A stretch of DNA of 64,000 bases from Synechococcus sp. BIOS-U3-1 (GTDB lineage: Bacteria > Cyanobacteriota > Cyanobacteriia > PCC-6307 > Cyanobiaceae): NCBI RefSeq assembly GCF_014279975.1, contig NZ_CP047936.1, positions 2,294,001 to 2,358,000 on the forward strand. The letters are read 5' to 3'. Both the position numbers and the translations under genes were made by a program. The notes below the pieces were generated by a model. The model was not told the origin of the DNA. It made no database searches and was given only the letters and a program-made list of their open reading frames with translations. This document shows positions 1 through 8,917 of this stretch, in pieces (within the stretch, counting starts at the first letter, position 1; the number at the start of each line of letters is the position of its first letter).

Positions 1-914
1 GTCTCGACCTGAGTCCAGCTGATGCGGCTTCGAGCGCCACGACACTGGCCACGCTTGGTCACAAAGTTGTAAATGCCGCCGACTCCGTTTTCGTCACCTG
101 CGTACCAGTTCTGAACGGTGGAATATTTGATCGAGGCATCGTCAAGCGTCACAAGCTCAACCACCGCGGCATGGAGCTGATTGGTGTCAAACATCGGAGC
201 AGTACAGCCCTCGAGATAACTAACGGAAGCACCTTCTTCCGCCACAATCAGAGTGCGTTCAAACTGTCCGGTATCTCCTGAATTGATCCGGAAGTAGGTG
301 GAAAGCTCCATTGGACATTCAACACCCTTAGGGATGAAGACGAAGGAACCATCACTGAAAACAGCAGAATTGAGCGCTGCAAAATAATTATCATTACTTG
401 GCACCACTGAACCTAAATAGCGTTCGATCAACTCCGGATGATCTTTAACAGCTTCGGTGAAAGAGCAAAAAACAACACCATGCTCAGCTAATTTCTCTTT
501 GTAAGTAGTTGCTATCGAAACACTGTCAAAAACGGCATCGACAGCAACATTGCTTAAACGTTTTTGCTCGCTTAGGGGGATTCCGAGCTTATCGAAAGTT
601 TCAAGAAGCTTTGGGTCAACTTCATCAAGCGAGCTCTTTTTAATTTGCTGCTTGGGCGCTGCGTAATAAATAATCTCCTGATAATCAATCGGGTCGTAAC
701 CCAATTCAGCCCAGTCGGGCTCTTCAAGAGTGAGCCAATGCCGAAAAGCTTTTAGACGGAAACGAAGCAGAAATTCGGGCTCTTCTTTCTTACTGGAGAT
801 GAGCCGCACGATCTCTTCACTAAGACCCTTAGAAATCTTCTCTGTTTCGATATCGGTGACAAAACCGTATTTGTACGGCTGGCTGACAAGATCACGCGTG
901 GAGGTAGAGGTCAT
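1..914 (-). CDS. sufB: SufB, Fe-S cluster scaffold subunit (3' end outside window)
   Basis: SufB is the scaffold subunit of the SufBCD complex, which assembles iron-sulfur clusters in the cytosol; in cyanobacteria this is the main Fe-S route and feeds photosystem I and ferredoxins. The reading frame on the minus strand starts at an ATG at 914 (first residues [18 protein letters not shown]) and stays open to the window edge, giving 304 residues of a protein that is usually about 480. Typical SufB stretches are visible, including [16 protein letters not shown] and the segment around EGCTAP. It is divergent from sufR, and a candidate SufR operator lies about 200 bp upstream of this start. The rest of the suf operon would lie beyond position 1. 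Identity is near certain. Confidence 0.95.
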   Translation of the reverse strand, partial: MTSTSTRDLVSQPYKYGFVTDIETEKISKGLSEEIVRLISSKKEEPEFLLRFRLKAFRHWLTLEEPDWAELGYDPIDYQEIIYYAAPKQQIKKSSLDEVDPKLLETFDKLGIPLSEQKRLSNVAVDAVFDSVSIATTYKEKLAEHGVVFCSFTEAVKDHPELIERYLGSVVPSNDNYFAALNSAVFSDGSFVFIPKGVECPMELSTYFRINSGDTGQFERTLIVAEEGASVSYLEGCTAPMFDTNQLHAAVVELVTLDDASIKYSTVQNWYAGDENGVGGIYNFVTKRGQCRGARSRISWTQVE

Positions 915-1508
915 GGCGCTCAACCTTCGGAGGCGTGAATTGTGTGCTTGGTGAAAATTCGAAGTTTCCCATGGAAAGAGCGACTATTAGCTGTTGACTC
1001 GATCTCAACAAAATTAAGGGCAGCTGCAGGGCTCTCCCAGCTCGTTTCTCGATTGCTGACAGGGGCAGCAGACATGGCGGCGAACATTTGCAAGAGTGTC
1101 GTAGCCAGGGAGATACGAAACAAAATGGTTTCGTATTTGGAGCCTAGAGCACGGATCCATTACCCGACCATGTGACCATTGTGACGGACATCGGTTCTAG
1201 CTGGAAAACCCTGCTGGTGTGGTGCCACCAGACAGCAACGCGTCGGGGTAGCCCAAAGATGCTTTCAAATGCTGCTGTTACAGGGCAAAACCCAGTGAAA
1301 GCGTTGATTGCCATCCACGCGTTGATGCCCTTATGTCCAACCAAGGCATTCACCGCCCTGATCAAGCAACGAGAGTCAAAAGGGATTCACTTCAGCGGAC
1401 GTTGCACTGGCCGGGCCTTGTTCTGGAATCGTTCTCGACGTCTGCCCGCACATGACTCAAGGCAATTGATGCGTTCCCGTGGCATGGTGAAACAATCAAC
1501 CCGATCTC
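915..1508. other. sufB-sufR intergenic region, no convincing gene
   Basis: This 594-bp gap between divergent sufB and sufR is long for such a compact genome. Several short open frames cross it on both strands, but none resembles a known family and they overlap each other, so none is called. A minus-strand frame between 920 and 1123 begins with a hydrophobic stretch and ends just before sufB; it could be translated leader sequence but nothing supports that. The one clear element is the inverted repeat at 1113-1136. Confidence 0.6.
1113..1136. promoter_or_regulatory. Candidate SufR operator (inverted repeat)
   Basis: Perfect 9-bp inverted repeat ATACGAAAC-N6-GTTTCGTAT. SufR of Synechocystis is known to bind a CAAC-N6-GTTG type inverted repeat in the sufBDC control region; this site keeps the AAC-N6-GTT core with the same 6-bp gap. 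It lies between divergent sufB and sufR, where it could control sufB and also sufR itself. The operator role is inferred. Confidence 0.72.
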
Positions 1509-2183
1509 ATGGGCGCGTCAGCTCAGGCTCCCACTCGTGAAGCGACGCTCACTTTGCTCCTGCGGCAAGGTGAAATCAGTGCTGGCGACTTGGCCAGGGA
1601 ACTGGGAATCTCGGTGCAGGCGATGCGCCGTCATCTGCGCACCCTGGAAGAAGAAGGTCTGGTAGAGGCGAGTCCGATCACCGCTGGGCCGGGCCGGCCC
1701 TCTAACCAGTGGAGGCTCACCCAACAAGGGCATCAACATTTCCCCGATGGCAGTGACACCTTTGCGCTGAATCTGCTCGAGTCGATGGCGACAAGCCTGC
1801 CGCCCGAAACTCTGGCAACGCTGCTGGAGCGACAGGCCCATGAGAAAGCACATCAATACAGGCACCAACTCGGCGATGGGCCGCTCGAACAGCGCATCAG
1901 CGGGTTGGTGAGTCTGCGCAGCAAAGAGGGATACGTGAGCGAAATGGTTCCAGCTGAGAACGGGCGCGGATGGTGCATCAATGAATTTCATTGCTCCGTG
2001 CAGAGAATCGCTGAAGAATTCCCAGCCGTCTGCGACCAGGAACTTCAACTGATCCGGATGACTTTCCCTGACTGTCATGTGGAAAGAGTGCACTGGCGGC
2101 TGGAATCGGGACACTCCTGCGGTTTTCAGATCAGCCCGTCCAACACACCATCCAACGAATCCAAACCAGGCTTCAGCTCGTGA
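1509..2183 (+). CDS. sufR: SufR, Fe-S-sensing repressor of the suf operon
   Basis: This 224-aa protein is a DeoR/MarR-like winged-helix repressor that holds an Fe-S cluster and represses suf genes when clusters are sufficient. The DNA-binding region is at residues 20-53 (GEISAGDLARELGISVQAMR then RHLRTLEEEGLVE). The C-terminal half holds Cys162, Cys175, Cys189 and Cys204 with spacings 12, 13 and 14. This is exactly the CX12CX13CX14C signature of cyanobacterial SufR; a further Cys156 precedes it. It is divergent from sufB across a long gap with a candidate operator. Its TGA overlaps the GTG start of the next gene by 4 bp, so the two are probably co-translated. Confidence 0.96.
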   Translation: MGASAQAPTREATLTLLLRQGEISAGDLARELGISVQAMRRHLRTLEEEGLVEASPITAGPGRPSNQWRLTQQGHQHFPDGSDTFALNLLESMATSLPPETLATLLERQAHEKAHQYRHQLGDGPLEQRISGLVSLRSKEGYVSEMVPAENGRGWCINEFHCSVQRIAEEFPAVCDQELQLIRMTFPDCHVERVHWRLESGHSCGFQISPSNTPSNESKPGFSS

Positions 2184-2563
2184 GCGTTGATCCAGTGCCG
2201 GTTTCAGGCCCGTTGGACCGGCAGCAGATCGAACGCATCGACGCCACGCTTCTGCCCGCCGTCGACCGCCACCTTCTGCGGCTCCAGGCCCATTGCCTGG
2301 CAACGTTTAAGCAGATCGCCATGCCGGTGCAAGAGGGGCCTCTGCCAACACGTGATCACTGGCAGGACTGGTGTGATCGCCAGCCTCAACTGGCCAATGA
2401 TGCGGACTTTCGGGAACAGCTGATGATGCAGTTCACGGTGATCGCAAGCCAGCTTGAGGAGCTCGCCAGGCAGCTCAAGCTGACTCCCCTCGAGCTCAAG
2501 CTCAACGATTTGATCCGAAACGCCGAAGCAAACAGCCGTCAACGCTTGTCGAACTTGGAGTGA
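2180..2563 (+). CDS. Conserved hypothetical protein downstream of sufR
   Basis: A 127-aa soluble protein, starting at a GTG that overlaps the sufR stop (GTGA). It has no signal peptide or membrane segment. The N-terminal half looks helical and has two tryptophans in the stretch RDHWQDWCDRQPQL; the C-terminal half is an amphipathic, probably coiled-coil region rich in Leu, Glu and Gln. I do not recognise a named family. The overlap with sufR suggests one transcript and a possible link to Fe-S metabolism, but that is inference from position only. Confidence 0.72.
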   Translation: MSVDPVPVSGPLDRQQIERIDATLLPAVDRHLLRLQAHCLATFKQIAMPVQEGPLPTRDHWQDWCDRQPQLANDADFREQLMMQFTVIASQLEELARQLKLTPLELKLNDLIRNAEANSRQRLSNLE

Positions 2564-2641
2564 ACTGATCGCAGCACGCCCCCAGAAAATCGCGAACCGA
2601 TCGCTGTCCTGCGATCATCCAAAGGAGACCGTCCGCAGCCG

Positions 2642-3232
2642 ATGACCCTGGACATCCCCGACGCTCCAACATTCTTCCGACTGAGCTGCGGAAGCTGGCG
2701 TTCACAACGAAGTGTGCATCACCTTCTACACCGTCGCAGCGAAGCAGGCGGCTCACTGATCGTGGTCGAAGACCTCGAACTGAATGACGAACGCTTGCTG
2801 GCGATGGCACGCCAGCACGACCAAGATCCTGGCCTGATCATCGGCGGCAGCTACGTGCGCTGGAGCGCCTCGATGGCCTGGGACCGCGATGGCGATGCCC
2901 ATGACGGTGAAACCTGCTTCGCTTTGGTTGGAGAGAGTGAGACCGCTCGCTCCGGCACCATGCTCCGCGATCAGGGCTACGCAGAAAAGTCGCCTGCAAC
3001 GTCGACTTTCGATATGGACGACCGGGATGGACTGATTCTTTGCACGAGCTACGGAATGATGACCGTGTGGGAACGCTTCAGTTTCTCCGGCCCCGATGCG
3101 CGCATTCGTTCCAGCACCGTTGAGGGACTGTCTAACAACGCGTCCTTCTGCGTGGAGACCAGGCTTAAAAACGACAGCACATCCACCGGCCCAGAAGGGA
3201 TAACAGCGCTCGCATCACCCTTCGGCTGGTGA
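2642..3232 (+). CDS. CpcS/CpeS-family phycobiliprotein bilin lyase
   Basis: A 196-aa member of the CpeS/CpcS lyase family, lipocalin-like beta barrels that attach phycocyanobilin or phycoerythrobilin to a cysteine of phycobiliproteins. The family start FFRLSCGSWRSQRSVHHLLH (residues 11-30) is clear. The central EDLELNDERLL and SYVRWSASMAWDRDG segments and the ERFSFSGPDARIRSSTVEG segment near residue 150 also match. The ATG is preceded by AAAGGAGA. It lies upstream of the cpcG linker, as expected for a phycobilisome gene cluster. Whether it acts on phycocyanin/allophycocyanin (CpcS) or phycoerythrin (CpeS) cannot be decided here, so no symbol is given. Confidence 0.88.
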   Translation: MTLDIPDAPTFFRLSCGSWRSQRSVHHLLHRRSEAGGSLIVVEDLELNDERLLAMARQHDQDPGLIIGGSYVRWSASMAWDRDGDAHDGETCFALVGESETARSGTMLRDQGYAEKSPATSTFDMDDRDGLILCTSYGMMTVWERFSFSGPDARIRSSTVEGLSNNASFCVETRLKNDSTSTGPEGITALASPFGW

Positions 3233-3325
3233 GTGTCCTCTGTTACGGACTGTGAGTAGGCCGGAGGCAGCTTGGGAGAGTGATGACTCCCACTAATACG
3301 ATCCAGCCAGTGTGTTCCGACTCGA

Positions 3326-4084
3326 GTGGCCATTCCTCTTCTTCAGTACGCACCGACCACGCAGAACAACCGCGTCGCAGCTCTCAGCGTTGCTTCTGAA
3401 GAGACCCAGCGTTCCCTTCAGATGGACATCTCGATGGACGCTGACAACTTCGACACGGTGATCGAATCGGCTTACCGCCAGGTTTTCTTTCACGCGTTTA
3501 AGAGTGACCGCGAGACCTTCCTGGAATCACAGCTGCGTGATGGGCAGATCACCGTTCGCGACTTCATCCGGGGTTTGTGTCTCTCTGACACCTTCAAGAG
3601 AACGTTTTACGGCTTTAACTCGAACTACAAGGTGGTTCGTCACCTCGTCCAGAAAATTCTGGGTCGCAAGACCCACGGACGTTCTGAGGAAATCGCGTGG
3701 TCGATCGTGATCGCGACCAAGGGTGTCGAAGGCATCGTTGATGCCCTTCTTGACAGTGAGGAATATCTCGACGCCTTCGGATACGACAACGTCCCCTTCC
3801 AACGCAATCGCGTGCTTCCAGGCAGGGAGCTCGGTGAGACCCCCTTTAATATCACCACCCCGCGCTACGACGAGTACTACCGCGGAATTCTCGGTTTCCC
3901 CAAGATCATCTACACCGGCAAAGCCAAGAGCCTGCCGACACGAGCCAACCGCTCCCGAGGCGGTTTCAGCGAAGATTATTTGCCGTGGGTCCGAGGCATG
4001 GCCGTCGCAGGCTCAGCTTCTCCCGAAGGCAACCTCGAGATGGACTATCTGTCGAAAGTTCCTTACCGCAGCATCAGCCGCTGA
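3326..4084 (+). CDS. cpcG: CpcG, phycobilisome rod-core linker polypeptide
   Basis: A 252-aa phycobilisome linker that joins phycocyanin-containing rods to the allophycocyanin core at the thylakoid surface. The start MAIPLLQYAP (GTG at 3326) is the conserved CpcG N terminus. The Pfam PBS linker domain follows, with AYRQVFFHAFKSDRETFLES (residues 50-69), RDFIRGLCLSDTFKRTFY, and the later EEYLDAFGYDNVPFQRNRVLPG. The C-terminal basic tail (KAKSLPTRANRSRGG) is typical of rod-core linkers. The length matches the family. It lies 93 bp after the lyase gene and ends in a strong terminator. Marine Synechococcus can have more than one CpcG; which paralogue this is cannot be told from the window. Confidence 0.95.
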   Translation: MAIPLLQYAPTTQNNRVAALSVASEETQRSLQMDISMDADNFDTVIESAYRQVFFHAFKSDRETFLESQLRDGQITVRDFIRGLCLSDTFKRTFYGFNSNYKVVRHLVQKILGRKTHGRSEEIAWSIVIATKGVEGIVDALLDSEEYLDAFGYDNVPFQRNRVLPGRELGETPFNITTPRYDEYYRGILGFPKIIYTGKAKSLPTRANRSRGGFSEDYLPWVRGMAVAGSASPEGNLEMDYLSKVPYRSISR

Positions 4085-4111
4085 ATCGCTTTCCAAGTCG
4101 AAGATGTTTGC

Positions 4112-4141
4112 CCGGAGTCCCCTGTGGGGCTCCGCTTTTTT
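4112..4141 (+). terminator. Rho-independent terminator after cpcG
   Basis: GC-rich hairpin CGGAGTCCCC-TGT-GGGGCTCCG with one bulged base, followed by C and six T residues, 30 nt after the cpcG stop codon. Confidence 0.88.
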
Positions 4142-4278
4142 GTGCCCAGCGTCAGGCCTGAAATGGAAGCGGTCCTGGCAGGTCATGCCGTCAGAAGATG
4201 CTGACCACGGGCAATCAAGCGCCCTGAAAACCAGGACTTTCCAGCAAACTGATCCCAAAGAAACCCGGTAGCCCGACC

Positions 4279-5358
4279 GTGACGCAAGCCATCACATCCC
4301 TCGCCCGCATGACCCTGCGTCAGCTGCGTCAGATGGCCAGTGATCTCGGCGTGACTCTCTACAGCCGTAAGAGCAAGGAGGACTTAGTTTCCGCGATTGC
4401 CAAGAAGCAGGAGCGCCGTAGCGGCGATCTCAAGGCCATCGAAGCGGAACTCAATCCACCCTCTCGTCTTCAGTCTGAAACCCGCGTGGTCTTCCTGCCC
4501 AGGGACCCCCAGTGGGCCTATGTGTTTTGGGAGATTTCAGACGACGATCGTCGCCGCGCTCAAAGCGAAGGCGCCGCGCACCTCAATCTTCGTTTGGCTG
4601 ATGTAACCGGCCTCCAGAACGGTTCGGCCCATCCCCACACCCTCCAAGAAGTCCCCGTTGATAGTCACAGCACCGAGTGGTATCTTCCCGTACCTCTCTG
4701 TGATCGGGACTACCGCGTTGAACTCGGTTTCCGCGCGGGCAGCCAATGGATCTCCTTGGCGTTCTCCTCTGTAGCCAGGGTTCCGGCCTTGCACCCCAGC
4801 GACCAGATCCTCGATCAGTTCGTACCTTTCAGCCTCGAAAGCGCTGCTCCTTCACCGGCACCGGCACCGGTCAGCACACCCAGCTTCGAGCCCAGTGACA
4901 GCGGCTTGCATGAGCGCCTCTATCAAAGTGCTACCACCCACTTCCGCAGCCGCCGAGTCGGTTCAGAGGTGCTGCACGAACAGGACTCTCTTTCGGGCGA
5001 TCAGCGTGGACTCAGCGATTCCGGGGCTGGACTGTGGGCCAGCGGCCGCAATGAGTCCGGTCTCGGAGGAGTAGCTCCTCGCCAACGCACCTTCTGGTTG
5101 GTGGCTGATGCAGAACTGATTGTTTACGGCGCCACCGATCCTTCCGCCCGCCTGACCATTGGCGGAGAGGAAGTGCCCCTCTCCAGCGATGGAACATTCC
5201 GCATCCAGGTTCCATTCCGTGATGGCGAGCAGGTGTATGCCGTTGAAGCAACAGCCGCAGATGGTGAGCAGAAGCGCAATATCACGCTCAACTTCGAACG
5301 CGTTACCCCCGAAGACAACAGCAACCCAGCTAGCGAAGCCAAAGCCGAGTGGTTCTGA
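4279..5358 (+). CDS. DUF4912 protein with Rho-N/SAP-like N terminus
   Basis: A 359-aa cyanobacterial protein. Residues 10-40 (MTLRQLRQMASDLGVTLYSR, then KSKEDLVSAI) form a Rho-N/SAP-like helix-hairpin motif often linked to nucleic-acid binding. Residues 65-170 match DUF4912, with RVVFLPRDPQWAYVFWEISD and a paired TEWYLPVPLCDRDYRVELGF. A Pro/Ala-rich linker (about 180-200) and a Gly/Ser-rich segment follow. A C-terminal beta domain (about 265-345) contains LVADAELIVYGATDPSARLT, a pattern repeated in many DUF4912 proteins. GTG start at 4279. The function is not established; family members are repeatedly seen near cell-envelope or carbohydrate genes. The next small gene begins 4 bp after its stop. 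Confidence 0.85.
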   Translation: MTQAITSLARMTLRQLRQMASDLGVTLYSRKSKEDLVSAIAKKQERRSGDLKAIEAELNPPSRLQSETRVVFLPRDPQWAYVFWEISDDDRRRAQSEGAAHLNLRLADVTGLQNGSAHPHTLQEVPVDSHSTEWYLPVPLCDRDYRVELGFRAGSQWISLAFSSVARVPALHPSDQILDQFVPFSLESAAPSPAPAPVSTPSFEPSDSGLHERLYQSATTHFRSRRVGSEVLHEQDSLSGDQRGLSDSGAGLWASGRNESGLGGVAPRQRTFWLVADAELIVYGATDPSARLTIGGEEVPLSSDGTFRIQVPFRDGEQVYAVEATAADGEQKRNITLNFERVTPEDNSNPASEAKAEWF

Positions 5359-5362
5359 TCCT

Positions 5363-5551
5363 GTGGGAGTGAACCAAAAAGCCCTGCGCTGGATTGTGGC
5401 CATGACCCCCGTTGCTGGAGCCGTGGCATTCCCGATTCTTGTCCCTCTCACGATGGCAAAAGTTGGGATTGGAGCCGGTGTTGGCTTGGCACTCGTGCTG
5501 AGCAGTCTCTGGTTTGTCGGAATGCTGAAAACCTCTGAAATGCCCCACTGA
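5363..5551 (+). CDS. Small two-helix membrane protein
   Basis: A 62-residue frame from a GTG at 5363, 4 bp after the DUF4912 gene, so probably part of the same transcript. Two hydrophobic segments (WIVAMTPVAGAVAFPILVPL and GIGAGVGLALVLSSLWFVGM) separated by a short loop predict a helical hairpin in a membrane. A second GTG two codons downstream (5369) is an equally possible start. I do not recognise the family. Confidence 0.6.
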   Translation: MGVNQKALRWIVAMTPVAGAVAFPILVPLTMAKVGIGAGVGLALVLSSLWFVGMLKTSEMPH

Positions 5552-5602
5552 CGGTTTCATCTCCATGTCAGTGGAACACTGCCAGCAACTGAAGCTCAGT
5601 GC

Positions 5603-7024
5603 GTGCTGGACAGGCAGCTGAAACACCTTCCACGACTTGCCCTACTGCCTCTACTGACACCAGTAATGCTGGGCTGCAGCCAGGCAGGTCAAGTTGTAGG
5701 AGCAGGGATACCTGATCTGCCCTTGCCGCAGAACTTTCAGCTGCACTTCAATCATCGGGACAGCGGGCGCTACCGAAACCCGCTAAGTGGCCAGTGGCGT
5801 AACGGCGACAACCTTGAACAACAGTTGATCCAACAGATCAATGCGGCGAAAGAGGAAGTGCAGATGGCCATTCAGGAACTCACACTTCCCCAAATCTCAC
5901 ACGCCCTGATTCGAGCCAATGAGCGAGGAGTCCGCGTTCAGATCGTGCTGGAAAACAAATACAACCAGCCCTGGTCGAAACAGCATCCCAGCGATTTGTC
6001 AGCTCACAGCAAGCGGCGCTACCAGCAATTGCGACTGCTGGCAGACAGCACTCGCGACGGGAGGCTCTCTGCTGAGGAACGGTTAGCTGGCGATGCCATC
6101 GCACTCCTGAAGCGGGCTGGAATACCGATGATCGACGACAGCGAAGACGGCAGCCGAGGCAGTGGCCTGATGCATCACAAATTTCTTGTGGTCGATCGAT
6201 CTCTGGTGATCATCGGCAGTGCCAACTTCACCAGCTCTGGGATCCATGGTGATGCGGGAGCATCGCGCAGTCGCGGCAATGTGAATCACCTGCTGAGCAT
6301 CCGAAGCTCCGAACTGGCTGAGTTGTTCCAGGAAGAATTTCAGCGGATGTGGGGAGATGGTCCGGGAGGTGATCAGAACAGTCGCTTCGGACGTGACAAA
6401 GACAGCCCAGGAGTACAAACCGTTCAAGTCGATGGAATACCAGTGAATGTGCTGTTCGCACCTCATTCCAAGAAAAGCTCAGAACATGGACTGATCTTGA
6501 TCAGTAAGCAGCTGGCTGCAGCGAAGCGAAGTATCGACATGGCGCTGTTTGTGTTTTCAGACCAAAGCCTGACCAATGTTCTGGCAGATCAAATGGCTGC
6601 ACGCGTCGAAATTCGACTCTTAGCGGATCCAGGCTTCGCAAGCCGCTCTTTTTCAGAGGTGCTTGATCTGCTTGGCGTGGAACTCCCCGACCGTTTTTGC
6701 AAACTTGAGAGAGGCAATCAACCTCTCAAAACACCACTGCGAACCGTGGGAACGCCGAAACTGGCCAGGGGTGACAAGTTGCACCACAAGTTCGCGGTGA
6801 TCGACAACAAAACAGTGATCACAGGCAGCTTCAACTGGTCACCCGCTGCTGCACACACCAACGATGAAACATTGCTAGTGATTCACTCACCCATGCTTGC
6901 TGCTCACTTCACTCGTGAGATGGATCGGATGTGGCGTGGTGCGGAGCTGGGGATTACACCCCACATTCAACGCAAGCTGGAACGGAAGCAAGCAAAGTGC
7001 GGGAGCGGAACTGAGAGAAACTAA
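5603..7024 (+). CDS. Phospholipase-D-family lipoprotein with two HKD motifs
   Basis: A 473-aa PLD-superfamily protein (nuclease/phospholipase/cardiolipin-synthase-like). The N terminus is a lipoprotein signal (LLPLLTPVMLGC, lipid-modified Cys25), so it should be anchored in the envelope. Both catalytic motifs are intact: H191-x-K193-x4-D198 in LMHHKFLVVD followed by GSANFTSSG, and H394-x-K396-x4-D401 in KLHHKFAVID followed by GSFNWSP. Two complete half-sites are needed for activity, so it looks functional. GTG start at 5603 (VLDRQLKHL). The substrate cannot be deduced; the lipoprotein signal suggests an extracytoplasmic phosphodiester target. Eroded copies of its 3' half occur at about 13968-14662 and 18222-18500 in front of two TPR genes, so this gene is a likely parent or sister of those remnants. 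Confidence 0.88.
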   Translation: MLDRQLKHLPRLALLPLLTPVMLGCSQAGQVVGAGIPDLPLPQNFQLHFNHRDSGRYRNPLSGQWRNGDNLEQQLIQQINAAKEEVQMAIQELTLPQISHALIRANERGVRVQIVLENKYNQPWSKQHPSDLSAHSKRRYQQLRLLADSTRDGRLSAEERLAGDAIALLKRAGIPMIDDSEDGSRGSGLMHHKFLVVDRSLVIIGSANFTSSGIHGDAGASRSRGNVNHLLSIRSSELAELFQEEFQRMWGDGPGGDQNSRFGRDKDSPGVQTVQVDGIPVNVLFAPHSKKSSEHGLILISKQLAAAKRSIDMALFVFSDQSLTNVLADQMAARVEIRLLADPGFASRSFSEVLDLLGVELPDRFCKLERGNQPLKTPLRTVGTPKLARGDKLHHKFAVIDNKTVITGSFNWSPAAAHTNDETLLVIHSPMLAAHFTREMDRMWRGAELGITPHIQRKLERKQAKCGSGTERN

Positions 7025-7691
7025 AGAGCGAAGGACAGTATAAATTTTCTCCAATAAGCGAATTAGAGTCCTATGCTCATTACTTGCATCAACATTAGCC
7101 ATAAGTCTCTACCTAACCGCGGGGGATAAAAACGAAAAGCAAGCTGGTATCCAAACGCTTGATCAAATCTGGCCGCAATACGAAATCCCTTGCAGTAAAT
7201 GAGGCCAAAATCATTAACTGCTGCAGAAACCAAACGGACAGCATCCCTTCAATTTGTAGAAGCAACCCATCATCTGGGAGCAGCCATACATCAACCCTAG
7301 AAGATTCAACAAATACAGTTATTTTGCAGGCAAATATGGAGATTTGCAAATAGCATCCAGAAAAATACTTACTTTTAATTGCGAGCAGTTCGTCAGCGCA
7401 CCCGAGGCGAATCAGAAGTGGCGTCGCGGATAACTGAAACTAGGGTTCGTTAATAGCCATCATCACCCCGAGAAAGGCATAAGAAGCGTAAATATCGGAA
7501 TCGTAATGCAAGCAAAAAATTGATAAGCAGTAAATCAGTGGTTGAAAGGAAAAACCACGAATGGTCACTAAAGCCCTATCAAAAAATGCTGGGAGAAAGT
7601 GGACATTTAAAGTAATAAATCAGGCAAAACAAGTTTTATTTAAAATTTATCCAAAAATTTAATACGACACTCCCTTTGCTCTGCCATGAAA
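7025..7691. other. Gene-free AT-rich start of the accessory island
   Basis: Composition becomes clearly AT-rich after the PLD gene. No complete gene is supported. On the plus strand around 7068-7190, a frame without a standard start reads like a short hydrophobic leader (SLLASTLAISLYLTAG) followed by a polar stretch and a stop. The same frame becomes protein-like again at about 7290-7430. This could be a decayed exported protein, but I cannot name it. Confidence 0.4.
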
Positions 7692-8834
7692 CTATAAGAT
7701 ATTAAACCTGTTTGGATATTTATTAGCGAAAAAAGCTTTTACCCAATACACCACATAGTCAATATCGCAATCATTCATGCCAGGATGACATGGCAAGCTA
7801 ATAAGCTTCTTCCATTCAACATCTGCAACAGGGTAATCGCGCTGGTTCATATTTTTTACGATGTCGTAGAGGTGGAGAGGCTTAAAATGAACACTTGTGT
7901 GTATATTTTTTTCAGCTAAAAATGAAATAAGATTATCACGATCTTCAGGATCGACCTTGGCACAATAGTACTGCACTGTTTCACTATGTGGGGGCGCTTG
8001 AATAAAGCCAGCCAACTCCTCATTATATCGTTTCTGCACACGCCTTCTTATCTGCAAATGCTTTGGCAACTTTTTCATTTGCTCCAAGCAAATTGCCGCC
8101 TGTAAATCAATCATATAGCATTTATAACCTAAAATATCAACCTGATAATCCCAGGAATAACCAGGCTTACCCGACAAACAATCGTCTTTTTTTATTCTAG
8201 AATACGTGCTACTGATTCCGAGCCAAGTCATTGGCACTAATTTCTCATATAGCTCTTTATCGTCTGTAGTAATCATACCTCCATCGCCACAAGGCATTGT
8301 TTTGACAGCTTGAAATGACCATACAGCCGCATCACCCTTAGAGCCTGCGCCAGGGGTATAGCAACTGTGAGCACAATCTTCCAATATAAAACCATCATAA
8401 AAGCTTCGAATTTGATCTATAGGAGCAGGAACACCAGCCTGATTAACAGCAATAATTGCATTAGTATTAGATTTCAAGTTTTTTCTTACATCTTCTGGAT
8501 CAAGACACATTGTAAACGGATCGACGTCTACAATGTTTGAAGTGCAATTGTTCCATAAAGGAATAACCGCTGTAGACATAAAAGATATGGTTGGGTTTAT
8601 GATGTCACAGTCTTTAATTCCCAACGCTTTTAAAACAAGGTCTTGGCCACTGGTGGCACTATTTATTGCTACCGCATATTTAGCACCTACGAGTTCAGCG
8701 AACTCCTTTTCAAACTGAGCCACTTTCGGACCTTTACCCCACCAACCACTTTCTATTACCTCTCGAATTGCGTTAATTTCCTCATCTCCTCCAACAGGTC
8801 GGAGTACTGGCAAGATTGTATCTCTGATTTTCAC
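7692..8834 (-). CDS. DegT/DnrJ/EryC1/StrS-family sugar aminotransferase
   Basis: A 380-aa PLP-dependent aminotransferase of the DegT/DnrJ/EryC1/StrS family, which transaminates nucleotide-linked keto-sugars to amino sugars for surface glycans. The PLP-binding lysine is Lys178 in SFQAVKTMPCGDGGM; ILEDCAHS (residues 150-157) holds the cofactor-ring aspartate, and INSATSG (58-64) is the family phosphate-binding motif. Length is normal for the family. Base composition is AT-rich compared with the core genes, suggesting horizontal origin. It stands alone on the minus strand. The nearby GNAT acetyltransferase (22491) and GT41-like proteins would fit an acetylated amino-sugar pathway, but no dehydratase or nucleotidyltransferase partner is in the window. 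Confidence 0.9.
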   Translation of the reverse strand: MKIRDTILPVLRPVGGDEEINAIREVIESGWWGKGPKVAQFEKEFAELVGAKYAVAINSATSGQDLVLKALGIKDCDIINPTISFMSTAVIPLWNNCTSNIVDVDPFTMCLDPEDVRKNLKSNTNAIIAVNQAGVPAPIDQIRSFYDGFILEDCAHSCYTPGAGSKGDAAVWSFQAVKTMPCGDGGMITTDDKELYEKLVPMTWLGISSTYSRIKKDDCLSGKPGYSWDYQVDILGYKCYMIDLQAAICLEQMKKLPKHLQIRRRVQKRYNEELAGFIQAPPHSETVQYYCAKVDPEDRDNLISFLAEKNIHTSVHFKPLHLYDIVKNMNQRDYPVADVEWKKLISLPCHPGMNDCDIDYVVYWVKAFFANKYPNRFNIL

Positions 8835-8917
8835 GCGAGCAATCTTTAAAACGTATACTTCTGATTATATAGCTTCTGTTGACAGAATTGAGCGCGGCAG
8901 CCTGTCGCTGCAAATTT

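Noticed and set aside
942-1540. Overlapping short frames between sufB and sufR
   Set aside because: They overlap each other on both strands, lack family matches, and one runs into the sufR start in another frame.
1518-2303. 261-codon open frame on the minus strand
   Set aside because: It is antisense to sufR and the following gene, which have clear family motifs; its sequence has no domain.
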